A stretch of DNA of 64,000 nucleotides from Flavobacterium denitrificans DSM 15936 (GCF_000425445.1 NZ_KE384378.1:109811-173810); one strand, 5' to 3'; positions 46,119 through 55,230 are shown, counted from the first letter of the stretch. Notes: generated from the letters alone by a model not told the origin. A program made the numbers and translations.

Positions 46119-47543
46119 TTATTTCTTTATTTCAATTTGAGTTACAGAAATATAATATCCTGTACTTCCGTAATTTGATTTTCTTTTATCGGACCAATTT
46201 GGTCTTTCTCCAGTTCCTGAAACCGTTAAAACGTAATTTCCGTTTTTCAAAATTGGAGATTTATAAACTGTTGTTTCTGTCGAACTTTTACTGTACGAAT
46301 CAATAATCGCTGAAGTTATAATTTTTCCTTTTTCATCGGTTAAAACAACTTTAGCATAACCATTTTCAGATCCAACAAAACTTGAAAAACCAATTTGCTG
46401 GCCTTTGAATTTTATTGAAAACGAAGCATTTTTATCGTCTGACTTGCTTTCTTTATCTGTATGACTCCAATTGCCAGAATATGCAATTTCTTTATTGTTA
46501 TTTTTCAGAATTTTATTGGTATTTTTTGGAACAGATGCAATTCCGGTAGCCAAATCAATTTTCCATGTTTCCTTATAAACCGGAATTGAAAGCGACTTTC
46601 CTGAAATTGCTAACGGTTGCCAAACATAAGTTGCAGAAGAAGCTTGGTTAGGAAACGACCAGCGATCACCCATAAACATATAAGTTGTTTCTTTTGAACC
46701 TTGAATTGGCAAAACAAAAGTCGATTGCGAATTCCATGTCAGCGTTTCTTTTGGCGCAACTAAACCTTGAAATTCCCAAGGTCCTTTTATTGAATTTGAA
46801 GTGTAATAATAATTGTCATTTTTCTCCCAACTGGTTAAATGCGAACCAATGAAATAATACAAATTATCTTTTTTAAGCATCGTTGGCGATTCAAATCCGG
46901 TTGTTATATTTTCATTTACCTTTTCTGTAACCGATTTATAATCATCGCTTAATTTGTAAATTTCACCGCCATGAACGAGAATATATCCAGAACCGTCAGA
47001 ATCTTGAAAAGTTCCCATATCCCATTTTTTGATTGGTTTTCCATCAAATAAAAGTGGGCCTTTAAATTCATATGGACCTTCAATATTTTTGGAAACCGCA
47101 TAACCCACAAACTGATCTTTATACGTTAAAGTATCGGCATGCATATACATTACGAACTCACTTGTTTTAGGACATTTCATTACTTTCACGCGTTCGCCCA
47201 CACGATTTGGCCCCAATTTTCCAGATTCCTGAACTGGAAGCGCTACTTTTTCAAATTTCCAATTGTAAAGATCTTTTGAAGAATAACAATTAAATCCTGC
47301 AAATGCATTGCTGGTGTCACTGTGTGCTTCTCCAAACAAATAAAATGTATCTTTTTCTTTTATAATGTTTGCTCCATGCGCGCTTACAATATTTCCATTT
47401 TGGTCAAGCCAAGGCGTTCCAGAATTGATCGCCTCATATTTTCCTGGCTGTTGTGCTAGTACAAAAGCAGAATTCATCAAAAGAAACAGACCAACCATTT
47501 CTCTAATCAAACTTTTTAAATCGGAATAAATCTTAGTAAACAT
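46119..47543 (-). CDS. Secreted GH43-like enzyme (exo-beta-1,3-galactanase-like)
   Basis: This 474-aa protein has a hydrophobic export segment (about 16-32). A five-bladed propeller (about 40-330) and a beta-sandwich C-terminal domain (about 345-474) follow, the latter with sugar-binding-like features. SAHGANIIKEKDTFYLFGEAH at the start and GFESPTMLKKDNLYYFIGSH (Glu) are typical of GH43 subfamily 24-like exo-beta-1,3-galactanases, though the usual first catalytic Asp is not obvious. Such enzymes trim type II arabinogalactan backbones. It follows the PL22-like gene by 61 bp. Start could also be the Met at 47498. Confidence 0.75.
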   Translation of the reverse strand: MFTKIYSDLKSLIREMVGLFLLMNSAFVLAQQPGKYEAINSGTPWLDQNGNIVSAHGANIIKEKDTFYLFGEAHSDTSNAFAGFNCYSSKDLYNWKFEKVALPVQESGKLGPNRVGERVKVMKCPKTSEFVMYMHADTLTYKDQFVGYAVSKNIEGPYEFKGPLLFDGKPIKKWDMGTFQDSDGSGYILVHGGEIYKLSDDYKSVTEKVNENITTGFESPTMLKKDNLYYFIGSHLTSWEKNDNYYYTSNSIKGPWEFQGLVAPKETLTWNSQSTFVLPIQGSKETTYMFMGDRWSFPNQASSATYVWQPLAISGKSLSIPVYKETWKIDLATGIASVPKNTNKILKNNNKEIAYSGNWSHTDKESKSDDKNASFSIKFKGQQIGFSSFVGSENGYAKVVLTDEKGKIITSAIIDSYSKSSTETTVYKSPILKNGNYVLTVSGTGERPNWSDKRKSNYGSTGYYISVTQIEIKK

Positions 47544-47604
47544 TCTATTTTCTATTTTCTTGCTTCTTGCTTCCTGCTTCTTGCTTCTTTCTTTCTAATT
47601 CTTT

Positions 47605-48939
47605 CTATTTTCGTTTCAACCATTCCTTCGGAACATTTACAATACAAATATTCAGCGTTCTATTATCTTCAGAAAGCATTGCCGACTGAATCTGAATTTT
47701 TGTTCCGTCTCTGTTGAAAGTTGGGTGAACGTGATCTGCTGCGGTTTCTTTGTGTCCCGTAGTCAGCATTTTCATTTCATTTGTTTTTCGGTCAATCAAA
47801 TATAAACTTCTTGAAAAATCATCTCCAACAGCCCACCTTCCGTCAGAAGAACCGTGAACATGCCATAAACCGCTACCGCTTTTGGTTTGTCCGGCAATAA
47901 TCATTTCACGTGTTCTTAAGTTTACAATCGCTAAACCAGTTGGTTTTTCTCTGGTTCCCGAATTTCCCCAATTGCTTTCCTGACCCGGATTTTGCGGATT
48001 TCTAACTTCTGTGCTGTTCGTCACTTCTACAGGTGCATCTTTTTGAATATCAATTTTTCTGTGTCCCATAATTGCCATCGCTACTTCATCTTTAGAAATT
48101 ACAGCTTCGTGCGTTACCCATTCAAAATCAGATTCAGGATATAAAGGTCGTAATCCTGTTCCGTCTGCCATAACGGTCCAAGTTCTTTGTGGAGATTTTC
48201 CGCCTGTTTCCCAGCAAAAAACCAATTCGCCCGGATTCCAGATATTAGACTGAATATGTCCGACTTGAAATGGCACAGAAACCACATGTTTTATTTCTCC
48301 GGTTTTGATATTCATACTGCTGATGCCACCCGGTCCAGCGCCCATATTTCTTGGTCCAAAACTCTTTTCTATTTTTATATTTGGATCCAAATGTCTTGCC
48401 GCTTCTTCTTTTCCAATTCTGAAATAAACGCGATCTTCATTAGCATCCAAAGCCATATCTCCTGAAGCGCCCATTTCTGGATTTGTTGTACCGCAAATGC
48501 GTTCATAAGCCGAAACGGGTTTCATTTTCCCTTTTTCACTATCAGTAAAAACGGCTTCCAGATTCACTTCCATAATCTGCATTTTATCGCTATCGCCTTT
48601 TCGCATAAAATAAAGCTTCATCGATTTTTGCGCCATGCATAAAGTTCCTGTATAACCACCTTCGGTAACCTGAACCATAACGCCAGATTTTTCATTGACA
48701 GCCATTGCTTCTCCGTTGGCTCTTTTGGTTCTGAAGATAAGCCATTCGCCATCAGCAGTCCATTGCGGATGCGTTGGGTAGGTTTTTGAATCTCCAGCCG
48801 ATTTTGTGGTTAAAAAGATTAGATCTAAGCCTGTAACGGGATCTTTGATTATCTTTTTTTCTGATGGAAATCGTTTTCCTATTTGGGCAAAAGCAATTGT
48901 GCTCAGTAATAAGAAAAGTATGTTTATTATTGGTTTCAT
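47605..48939 (-). CDS. Exported oligogalacturonate lyase-like protein (PL22)
   Basis: About 444 aa, using the ATG at 48937-48939, which directly starts a signal peptide (MKPIINILFLLLSTIAFAQ). The in-frame Met at 48969 adds ten polar residues and is rejected. It is a seven-bladed propeller with repeated blades such as HPQWTADGEWLIFRTKR, HVHGSSDGRWAVGDDF and ADHVHPTFNRDGTKI. The histidines there would bind the metal used by PL22. The family breaks galacturonate oligomers to unsaturated monomers. Classical members are cytoplasmic, so export is notable. It lies 243 bp after the GH105 gene, with a palindromic element between. Confidence 0.82.
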   Translation of the reverse strand: MKPIINILFLLLSTIAFAQIGKRFPSEKKIIKDPVTGLDLIFLTTKSAGDSKTYPTHPQWTADGEWLIFRTKRANGEAMAVNEKSGVMVQVTEGGYTGTLCMAQKSMKLYFMRKGDSDKMQIMEVNLEAVFTDSEKGKMKPVSAYERICGTTNPEMGASGDMALDANEDRVYFRIGKEEAARHLDPNIKIEKSFGPRNMGAGPGGISSMNIKTGEIKHVVSVPFQVGHIQSNIWNPGELVFCWETGGKSPQRTWTVMADGTGLRPLYPESDFEWVTHEAVISKDEVAMAIMGHRKIDIQKDAPVEVTNSTEVRNPQNPGQESNWGNSGTREKPTGLAIVNLRTREMIIAGQTKSGSGLWHVHGSSDGRWAVGDDFSRSLYLIDRKTNEMKMLTTGHKETAADHVHPTFNRDGTKIQIQSAMLSEDNRTLNICIVNVPKEWLKRK

Positions 48940-48995
48940 ATGATGTTGGGTGTTTCGCCGTGAAGCCACTAAGTTTTTTTAATGCTTTGTCAATG

Positions 48996-49144
48996 AATCT
49001 CGCAAAGGCGCTAAGTCGCAAAGTTTCTTTTGCTATGAACACAGAATTGGCTAAAGCCGATTGTGATAACTTATATTTTACCTCCAGTTAAAACTGGAGG
49101 CAATTAAAATTTAAAACTTTGCGACTCTGCGACTTTGCGAGATT
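48996..49144. repeat. Palindromic element related to 27267-27571
   Basis: Outer arms 48996-49026 and 49114-49144 carry the CTTTGCGACTCTGCG-type sequence. Inside are CCTCCAGTTAAAACTGGAGG (49081-49100, a perfect palindrome) and TTGGCTAAAGCC (from 49048). The order matches the larger element at 27267-27571. It lies between GH105 and PL22. Confidence 0.7.
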
Positions 49145-49181
49145 AAAACTTTACTAAAACCTTAATCAAAAAAACTTCGTT

Positions 49182-50531
49182 TTACTTATGCAGATTATCT
49201 TTTCCTTCGATTTTCAATTGGATCGAGCTATCGTTTATCTGAAACTGACTGTCTTTAAGAAGCATAATCACTTCAGCTCCGGCTAATAAAACTGGACCAT
49301 AACCATGCGCTGCAAAAACATTTACTGGACGATAATAATAGAAAGCAGGGTCAAAACCCATTCCGGTTCCAACGCAAGTTCCCTCCACTTGACCTTTGTC
49401 GTTTACTTTTGTAGCGACTGCATTCCAAGCCAATAAAACTGCTGGAGCATATGTCATTTTATCAACATAACCTCGATTAATTGCTCTTGCGATTGAATAT
49501 GCATAAATTGCTGTTGCAGAAGTTTCTAAATACGAATCATTTCGATCTAACAATTGATGCCAAAAACCAGTTCCATCTTGGTATTGAACCAATCCTGCGA
49601 TATGTTTTTGCAATTGCGCCAAAACTTGATTGTAACCTGGATGATTTTTTGGAAGTACTTCTAACAATTCTACCATTGTCATAACTGCCCAACCATTTGC
49701 TCTTGCCCAATGAAACTGCGGATGAACCTGCATCGATTCTACCCAACCGTGCATATAGATTCCTTTTTGGCTGTTGAACATTCTTTCAGAAAACTGATTT
49801 ACTTGTTTTACTGCGTCATCGAAATATTTTGTATTTCCAGTATAACTTCCCATTTGTGCCAATGCAGGAACACTCATAAACATATCGTCAAGCCAAAGTG
49901 TATTATCTTGCGGTCTGTTTCTAGCTAAAGTTCCGTCTTTTAATCGGAATTGTTTGTTGCTGATAAAGTCGATGTAATTGTTTACTAATGGATCTATATT
50001 AGCTTTCAAACCGTCTTTTTTTGCTTTGATGAAAGCGGCACAAAGAGCTCCGGCAAAATCCAATGCTTCAGGATGAAGTGTTTTTAACATGTCTTTATCC
50101 TTGATATTTTTCTCGTTGTAATTTTCGGCTATATCTGCAATTAACTGCACTCTTTTATTGGTGTAATCAGCATAATATTTTTCGCCTGTTGCTTTAGAAG
50201 CCAAAAGCATTCCGGCATAAGTTACTCCCCATTCATAACTCGTTAACCTAAAAGCACCAGGTTCAAAAACAATATCCTGGTTTCCTTTTTTATAATTTGT
50301 TATTTCCGCTTTAGTATTAGCATCAACAATTTTAGAAGCCGAATTTTTATCTAAAAAATTGTACACTCTGTCCAATACCGCTTTTATATTTTCCTTTTGC
50401 GGAATCACATACGGTGTTGGGTAATCAGGTTGCATTAAATGTAAAGGTGCAGTTGCATCTGTTTTTTGAGCGTTTGCAGTACCAAATACTCCAAAAGCGA
50501 ATAACGTTATTGTGGTTAATTTATAATTCAT
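49182..50531 (-). CDS. Unsaturated rhamnogalacturonyl hydrolase, GH105
   Basis: This 449-aa protein has a signal peptide (to about residue 21) and an (alpha/alpha)6 barrel. The catalytic aspartate region is LWLDDMFMSVPALAQMG. FHWARANGWAVMTMVELLEVLP is a hallmark of the GH88/GH105 group. Enzymes of this type remove the unsaturated galacturonate left on RG-I fragments by lyases such as the PL11 at 27567. The gene lies 31 bp after the DUF4861 gene and is probably co-transcribed with it and rhaM. Confidence 0.92.
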   Translation of the reverse strand: MNYKLTTITLFAFGVFGTANAQKTDATAPLHLMQPDYPTPYVIPQKENIKAVLDRVYNFLDKNSASKIVDANTKAEITNYKKGNQDIVFEPGAFRLTSYEWGVTYAGMLLASKATGEKYYADYTNKRVQLIADIAENYNEKNIKDKDMLKTLHPEALDFAGALCAAFIKAKKDGLKANIDPLVNNYIDFISNKQFRLKDGTLARNRPQDNTLWLDDMFMSVPALAQMGSYTGNTKYFDDAVKQVNQFSERMFNSQKGIYMHGWVESMQVHPQFHWARANGWAVMTMVELLEVLPKNHPGYNQVLAQLQKHIAGLVQYQDGTGFWHQLLDRNDSYLETSATAIYAYSIARAINRGYVDKMTYAPAVLLAWNAVATKVNDKGQVEGTCVGTGMGFDPAFYYYRPVNVFAAHGYGPVLLAGAEVIMLLKDSQFQINDSSIQLKIEGKDNLHK

Positions 50532-50562
50532 GGTTAGTGTTTTTAGTTAGTTGACAATGAAA

Positions 50563-51831
50563 TTACTTACTTACTTCAACCGTTATTTTGGCCGAAAGTT
50601 GTTTAGCCAAAGTGGTTACATAATTGCTGAAATATTTCGAATCTTTAAAATTTTTATCGGCACTTAGCTCCCAGCCTGCAATGGCGTAGTAGCTGATTTT
50701 TTTATTGTTCTCAATCGTTAATTTTGCCAAATATGAATCGGTTAGCTGACCTGTTTTTGGTGCTTCGATATAACCTTGATAAATTTTCTTCGGAACCAAA
50801 ATTGCAGTTCCCAAAATCCATTCGCGATTGTATGTCAAATTATCATGCTGAATAAAACAAACCCAGTCTCCTGCTTCGACCACCTGCAACGGGTTTTTAT
50901 TATTGATGTTTGAAATTGCTGCTAAAAATGTTTCGCCTCCTTTTAGTCCGCTGATGTAAACGGTGTTCTCATAACCGTACATTCCTGGCCAAATTGAAGT
51001 TGTTTCTTGAACTTGATAATTATTTCCAGAAGCCTTCCAATTTTGGTATTTATAACTCAAAACCGAATTTACTGGACCTTCACTCACAATCTTGAAAGTT
51101 GTTTTTTCAACGTTATTCAAAGTATCATTCGTCAAAATTCCAAGTCTGTTGATTTTATCATTAATCAATAAAGCATAACCGCCTAGACCAACAGAATTTC
51201 CAACAGGAAAAATATCTCTTCCCCAGTCGTACATTACGTGGTAATTGTCTTCAACAGCACCTTTGGCATTAATTCCAACATTTTCAGGCGTAATTGCGGG
51301 GATTTTTTTTCCGAAAACATCTTTCGAATTCCTTCCATCCAAATAATGTCTGAAACCAACTTTATCATTTTCCCAAGTTGGACCGTCTGTTTGATACTTT
51401 TGAAAGCCTAATTTCTTATGCACCTGATTTGCCATTAAAACTTCCTCAGTTGCTGGCTGAACTGGCAAATCTTTGGCTTCTCTTTTTCCAAAACGCACAC
51501 TGGTTTTTATTGGAAATTTTGGATCTTTTAAGGACCAATTTAATGTTGCGGTTTTCTTTTCATTTGGTGCAAGATCAGTTACTAAGAAAAGTTCATCCCA
51601 TTTCCCATCACCATCCAAATCATTTAATTGTGCTGGAATTGTATCGTTTTTACTGATCAAAATCGGGAAACTGTTTGCAACGTATTTTGATGCAATTTGG
51701 TTTCTTTTAATGCTGATTGCTTTTTGCGGAACAGCAATATCAGAAGTGTTTTTTAATGTAATTTTTTGTGCATTGCAATTAATGAAAATTGCGGTTGCAA
51801 AAGCTATTGACAAATAATATTTTGTTTTCAT
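50563..51831 (-). CDS. DUF4861 family exported protein
   Basis: This 422-aa protein has a signal peptide (to about residue 21). It is mainly beta, with motifs DLDGDGKWDELFLVTDLAPNE, GFRHYLDGRNSKDVFG and YDWGRDIFPVGNSVGLGGYAL. I recognise it as DUF4861 type, a family common in pectin loci and often next to GH105 or GH88 genes. No activity is known to me. Co-location suggests a carbohydrate-active role, such as a lyase or hydrolase on RG-I fragments. It lies between rhaM (57 bp) and GH105 (31 bp). Confidence 0.8.
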   Translation of the reverse strand: MKTKYYLSIAFATAIFINCNAQKITLKNTSDIAVPQKAISIKRNQIASKYVANSFPILISKNDTIPAQLNDLDGDGKWDELFLVTDLAPNEKKTATLNWSLKDPKFPIKTSVRFGKREAKDLPVQPATEEVLMANQVHKKLGFQKYQTDGPTWENDKVGFRHYLDGRNSKDVFGKKIPAITPENVGINAKGAVEDNYHVMYDWGRDIFPVGNSVGLGGYALLINDKINRLGILTNDTLNNVEKTTFKIVSEGPVNSVLSYKYQNWKASGNNYQVQETTSIWPGMYGYENTVYISGLKGGETFLAAISNINNKNPLQVVEAGDWVCFIQHDNLTYNREWILGTAILVPKKIYQGYIEAPKTGQLTDSYLAKLTIENNKKISYYAIAGWELSADKNFKDSKYFSNYVTTLAKQLSAKITVEVSK

Positions 51832-51888
51832 TTTTTTTCTTTTTGTTTCAGGTTTGAAGTTTCAGGTTTCAGGTTAAAAAACAATCGT

Positions 51889-52218
51889 TTAATCCAAATG
51901 AAAAACTTCTTTTAAGCCAATTGCAACAGGCGAATTGTCTGGGTTTGTTTCCATAATATCGCCCATATAGGCCCACCATTTTTTTACGATTGGGTGATTT
52001 GGCAAATAATCGAAGTCAAAATCTGGGCTTATTTTTTGAACTGCAAAAAGGGCAAGTGTTTCTTCATCTAAAAAAATACTATAATCCTGTATTCCAGTTT
52101 CTGAAAGCAAATCCGATAATTCTGGCCAGATTTCGTCATGTCTTTTTTTGTATTCAGCCTCAAAACCTGGTTTTAATTGCATTTTGAAAGCATTTCGAAT
52201 TGTATTTTTATTTGCCAT
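51889..52218 (-). CDS. rhaM: L-rhamnose mutarotase
   Basis: This 109-aa dimeric ferredoxin-fold protein has the YKKRHDEIWPEL motif, including H27, and the closing KKWWAYMGDIM segment of the RhaM family. It interconverts alpha and beta anomers of L-rhamnose, feeding the isomerase at 21141. It has no signal peptide, so it is cytoplasmic. The gene begins 3 bp after a secreted GH43-like gene, about 27 kb from the main rhamnose cluster but under the same type of operator. This ties the enzyme series to rhamnose release. Confidence 0.93.
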   Translation of the reverse strand: MANKNTIRNAFKMQLKPGFEAEYKKRHDEIWPELSDLLSETGIQDYSIFLDEETLALFAVQKISPDFDFDYLPNHPIVKKWWAYMGDIMETNPDNSPVAIGLKEVFHLD

Positions 52219-52221
52219 TTT

Positions 52222-53241
52222 TTAGTGTTTTAAATTGATTTGAACCTGCTTATCTCTATTGCAGATAATTTCGCCATTTATATATTCTAGTTCTGCTACT
52301 TGAATAGAACTTCTTTTTGTTTCATAACTATCAACGCCTTTATTTTCAGGAGTTCTTCCAGGATGCGTAAAATAAAAAATATATGCTTTCCCGTTATTTA
52401 CAATTACATCAGGATGCCCTCCAATAACTTTATCATCTACACCAGTTCCGGGCGTTTGAAGGATATTCTTTTCTTGGCGATTCCAATTTAAAAAATCTTC
52501 TGAAGAATAAACGTTTAATCCTCTCCAAGAATCAGAAATCATCCAGTTTTTTCCTTTCCAAACAAAAACTTTTGGCCCTTCACCTCTATCTTTTACAATT
52601 TTCGTTCCTCTGTCTGTCCAATTATATAGATCTTTACTGTCTGCATAATAAATTGACTTACCTTCATTTTCATTGTTATAGAACATTCTCCAAGTTCCGT
52701 TTGGCAATCTAAAAACCGATGCATCAATACATCTTTCAGAAGCCAATTTCAACTCCGATTCAAATTTCCAATCCATTAAATTTGAACTTGTCAAATGAAT
52801 AATCGAACGCGGATGGTACCAATCATTGAAAATTCCGGGAACGATTGTCAAATACATATGATATTTATTTTTGTATTTAATGATATCTGGCGCCCAATAT
52901 GTCACATCTTTTAAATTGTATTTAATGTTACAAGTATCTTTATATGTCCATTTTGCGCCATCTTCAGAAGTTGCAACACCAATTTTCGTTCCATGTACCC
53001 AAGTGATTCCTTTTGCGGTTGTATCCTTTGCTCTTCTATTGGTATAAAACATGAACCATTTTTTCTCCTTTTCATTCCAAATAATTGTTGGATCGGCAGC
53101 TCCATCAAAAATAGGATCGCGAAATAATGGTTTTGGCGCAATATGTTTTTGGTCTTCTTTTCTTTCTTTTTGTGCTGTCATTGTTAGGGTAAACAAGACT
53201 GCTGAAAGATTTAGAAGAAGATATTTTAGTTTAATTTTCAT
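52222..53241 (-). CDS. Secreted GH43-like beta-propeller glycosidase
   Basis: This 339-aa protein has a signal peptide (to about residue 23) and a five-bladed propeller. The GH43-type opening is DPIFDGAADPTIIWNEKEKKWFMFY, with Asp residues. YWAPDIIKYKNKYHMYL (second Asp) and GEGPKVFVWKGKNWMISD (Glu) follow. Clan GH-F enzymes usually remove alpha-L-arabinofuranosyl or beta-xylosyl/galactosyl groups. The subfamily and substrate cannot be assigned; GH117-like enzymes share this look. It lies 3 bp from rhaM and 203 bp from the acetylesterase. Confidence 0.75.
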   Translation of the reverse strand: MKIKLKYLLLNLSAVLFTLTMTAQKERKEDQKHIAPKPLFRDPIFDGAADPTIIWNEKEKKWFMFYTNRRAKDTTAKGITWVHGTKIGVATSEDGAKWTYKDTCNIKYNLKDVTYWAPDIIKYKNKYHMYLTIVPGIFNDWYHPRSIIHLTSSNLMDWKFESELKLASERCIDASVFRLPNGTWRMFYNNENEGKSIYYADSKDLYNWTDRGTKIVKDRGEGPKVFVWKGKNWMISDSWRGLNVYSSEDFLNWNRQEKNILQTPGTGVDDKVIGGHPDVIVNNGKAYIFYFTHPGRTPENKGVDSYETKRSSIQVAELEYINGEIICNRDKQVQINLKH

Positions 53242-53313
53242 TTAATATTTTTATATTTTTCTCGCAGATTCTGCAGATTTAGCAGATTCTTTATTTTTAT
53301 TTTTATTTCTCAG

Positions 53314-53418
53314 TTTTGTCATTCCGAGGAACGAGGAATCATACTAGAAACTCCGTATAGATTGTCGCAATTCTTTGTCGAATCCCGAGTGTGATTCCTC
53401 GTTCCTCGGAATGACAAA
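53314..53418. repeat. Second copy of the GTCATTCCGAGGAACGAGG inverted-repeat element
   Basis: Arms beginning TTTTGTCATTCCGAGGAACG at 53314 and ending AATGACAAA at 53418 match the element at 44476-44581, with a diverged centre. It lies between the acetylesterase and GH43-like genes. Confidence 0.85.
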
Positions 53419-53443
53419 CTATGCTTCTAATTCTATTACTAAA

Positions 53444-54979
53444 TTAATTTTTCTTTCCATTTTCTGTTGACCAGTCATCTGTCCTGAAAGGCGATGCAGG
53501 CAAATTTTCGGCGTTGAATAAATTCGGTTCTGGAACGGCTTTCCATGCAAAACGAACTGCAATAGGCTCTTTTACTTTTTCAGAAGAAACTACAATTGTT
53601 TTGCCCTCAATTTTTGCTGTTGCAGGATAAAACACTTTGTCATTTCCTGCGATTTCAAATTCTTTCAAAGCTTCGTTGCTCTTTTTAAATCCGTTTTGAA
53701 CATCATCAAAAAACAATTTGATTCGCTGTTTTTTGATTTCCATGTGATTGTACGTTGGTCCAGAAAATATCAATTTGCTTTCTCCATATGTTTTTGCTTT
53801 TGCCAGCAAAGCCAAACGATAACCAACAGTTTGTTTGTCAATTGGATGAATATTTGTAGCATTACCAACATCCGTTGTTACGACCATTCCCGAATTCGGA
53901 ATCACTTTAGAAGCCATCAATTGTGCTTCTCGAATATCAGGATTTTGGCCTTTGTGCGGTGTAATCTGAACGTAATAAAATGGAAAATCACCTTGATTCC
54001 ATTCGCTTCTCCAACTTTTTACCATTGCTGGAAAAAGACTTCTATATAAAAATGCTTTTTCCGCATTGCTTTCTCCTTGGTACCAAATTACACCTTTCAT
54101 CGTATAATTTGTTACAGGGTGCAACATCGCATTGTACAATACATACGACGTTTTGTTTTCTTCTTTTTTAGGTTTTTTCAGTTGACTTTTAGAAATATCA
54201 CCATTATTTGCAAGACGTTCTTTTGCTAAATCAGCATAATAATTTTCTAATTTTTCTTGAAACAATTTTTCATTTTTTGCATCCTGTTCCAAAATCGGAA
54301 GGAAATCCGTGTTTTGCTCTAAAATGGTTTGCGAAGTCCAAGCTTCAGCTTTTGTTCCGCCCCATGACGTCGAAATCAATCCAATTGGAACTTTTAAATT
54401 TTGATACAAATCTCTTCCAAAGAAATAAGCAACTGCCGAAAATGTTTTAATCGTCGATGGTGAACATTCAGCCCAATTTCCTGTTACATCTTCTAGTGGT
54501 TTTTGAGACGCTTTTGTCAATACGGTAAATAATCTGATAGCTGGAAAATTCGCATTTTGAACTTCTTCTTCGTAATTTTTAACGCCTGTTTTCCAAGTCC
54601 CTTCTTCTTTCCCAACAGGAAAATACATATTAGATTGTCCGGAACAAATCCAAACCTCACCAATCAAAATATTTTTAAGAACGATTTTATTTGAGGCTTC
54701 AATTACTATATCATAATTTTTTTCGCTTCCCGTAGGTGTACTAACTGCAGTTTTCCAAGTTCCATCAGTATTTGCAGTGACTTCTACGGGGAAATTTTGC
54801 CAACCTAATTGCAGTTTTATTTTTTCATTTGGAGAAGCCCATCCCCACAAATTTACTTTTGAATTTTGTTGCAAAACCATATTACTTCCAACCAAAGCAG
54901 GGAGTTTTACTTGAGCACTGGCCGTCAGTTTTAATCCTAAAACAATGAAAAATAACAACAGTTTCTTTAAATAAATCAT
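53444..54979 (-). CDS. Secreted sialate O-acetylesterase-like esterase
   Basis: This 511-aa protein has a signal peptide (to about residue 22). A beta-sandwich N-terminal part precedes an SGNH-fold SASA domain with CSGQSNMYFPVGKEE (catalytic Ser), GVIWYQGESNAEKAF and NIHPIDKQTVGYRLA (Asp/His region). The family removes O-acetyl groups; in this setting acetylated pectin rather than sialic acid is the probable substrate. It heads the long leftward enzyme series. An operator (55034-55053) with an 18-bp-spaced TATCTTTA lies just upstream. Confidence 0.88.
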   Translation of the reverse strand: MIYLKKLLLFFIVLGLKLTASAQVKLPALVGSNMVLQQNSKVNLWGWASPNEKIKLQLGWQNFPVEVTANTDGTWKTAVSTPTGSEKNYDIVIEASNKIVLKNILIGEVWICSGQSNMYFPVGKEEGTWKTGVKNYEEEVQNANFPAIRLFTVLTKASQKPLEDVTGNWAECSPSTIKTFSAVAYFFGRDLYQNLKVPIGLISTSWGGTKAEAWTSQTILEQNTDFLPILEQDAKNEKLFQEKLENYYADLAKERLANNGDISKSQLKKPKKEENKTSYVLYNAMLHPVTNYTMKGVIWYQGESNAEKAFLYRSLFPAMVKSWRSEWNQGDFPFYYVQITPHKGQNPDIREAQLMASKVIPNSGMVVTTDVGNATNIHPIDKQTVGYRLALLAKAKTYGESKLIFSGPTYNHMEIKKQRIKLFFDDVQNGFKKSNEALKEFEIAGNDKVFYPATAKIEGKTIVVSSEKVKEPIAVRFAWKAVPEPNLFNAENLPASPFRTDDWSTENGKKN

Positions 54980-55007
54980 GCGGAATATAATTATAATACC
55001 AAAACTT

Positions 55008-55053
55008 TAAAGATAAAGCACTAAAACGATATCGGTATCCTGTGCTTCCCTGT
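55008..55053 (-). promoter_or_regulatory. Operator and promoter of the acetylesterase series
   Basis: GGTATCCTGT GCTTCCCTGT (plus strand 55034-55053) is the tandem operator. Exactly 18 bp on, the minus strand reads TATCTTTA (55008-55015), a -7 element with one mismatch. The acetylesterase start codon is 29 bp further. Confidence 0.7.
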
Positions 55054-55074
55054 TTTACTAAAAATATAGAAAAC

Positions 55075-55167
55075 AAAAAAGGCAGCAACAAGAGTTACTG
55101 CCTTCGTAAAATCAAAACCACTTAATTTTACCATTACCATATTAACGAAAACCAATATCCTTAAAAT
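55075..55167 (-). ncRNA. Candidate small RNA, about 90 nt
   Basis: A start is expected about 7 nt past the TATATTTG -7 element at 55174-55181. The end is an intrinsic terminator: GTTACTGCCTT (55094-55104) pairs with AAGGCAGCAAC (55079-55089), with one G-U pair and a 4-nt loop, then six T. Between them no conventional gene is present. A 39-codon ORF (55021-55140) begins MVMVKLSGFDF with one hydrophobic stretch, but it runs through the terminator and the next operator. Its reality is doubtful. Small RNAs beside sugar loci are known in Bacteroides; here the case rests on signals only. Confidence 0.5.
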
Positions 55168-55173
55168 GATAAT

Positions 55174-55219
55174 CAAATATATTTATTAAATAACTGAGAA
55201 CTATCCTGTTGTACCCTGC
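55174..55219 (-). promoter_or_regulatory. Operator and promoter after susD, driving the candidate small RNA
   Basis: ACTATCCTGT TGTACCCTGC (plus strand 55200-55219) is followed after exactly 18 bp by TATATTTG (minus strand, 55174-55181), a full -7 match. It sits directly after the susD terminator and upstream of a second terminator at 55075-55104. Confidence 0.75.
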
Positions 55220-55230
55220 TTGAACATAAA

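Noticed and set aside
46150..46175. TATCCTGTACTTCCGTAATTT resembling the tandem operator
   Set aside because: It is inside the GH43-like coding region and no TAnnTTTG occurs 18 bp away in either direction.
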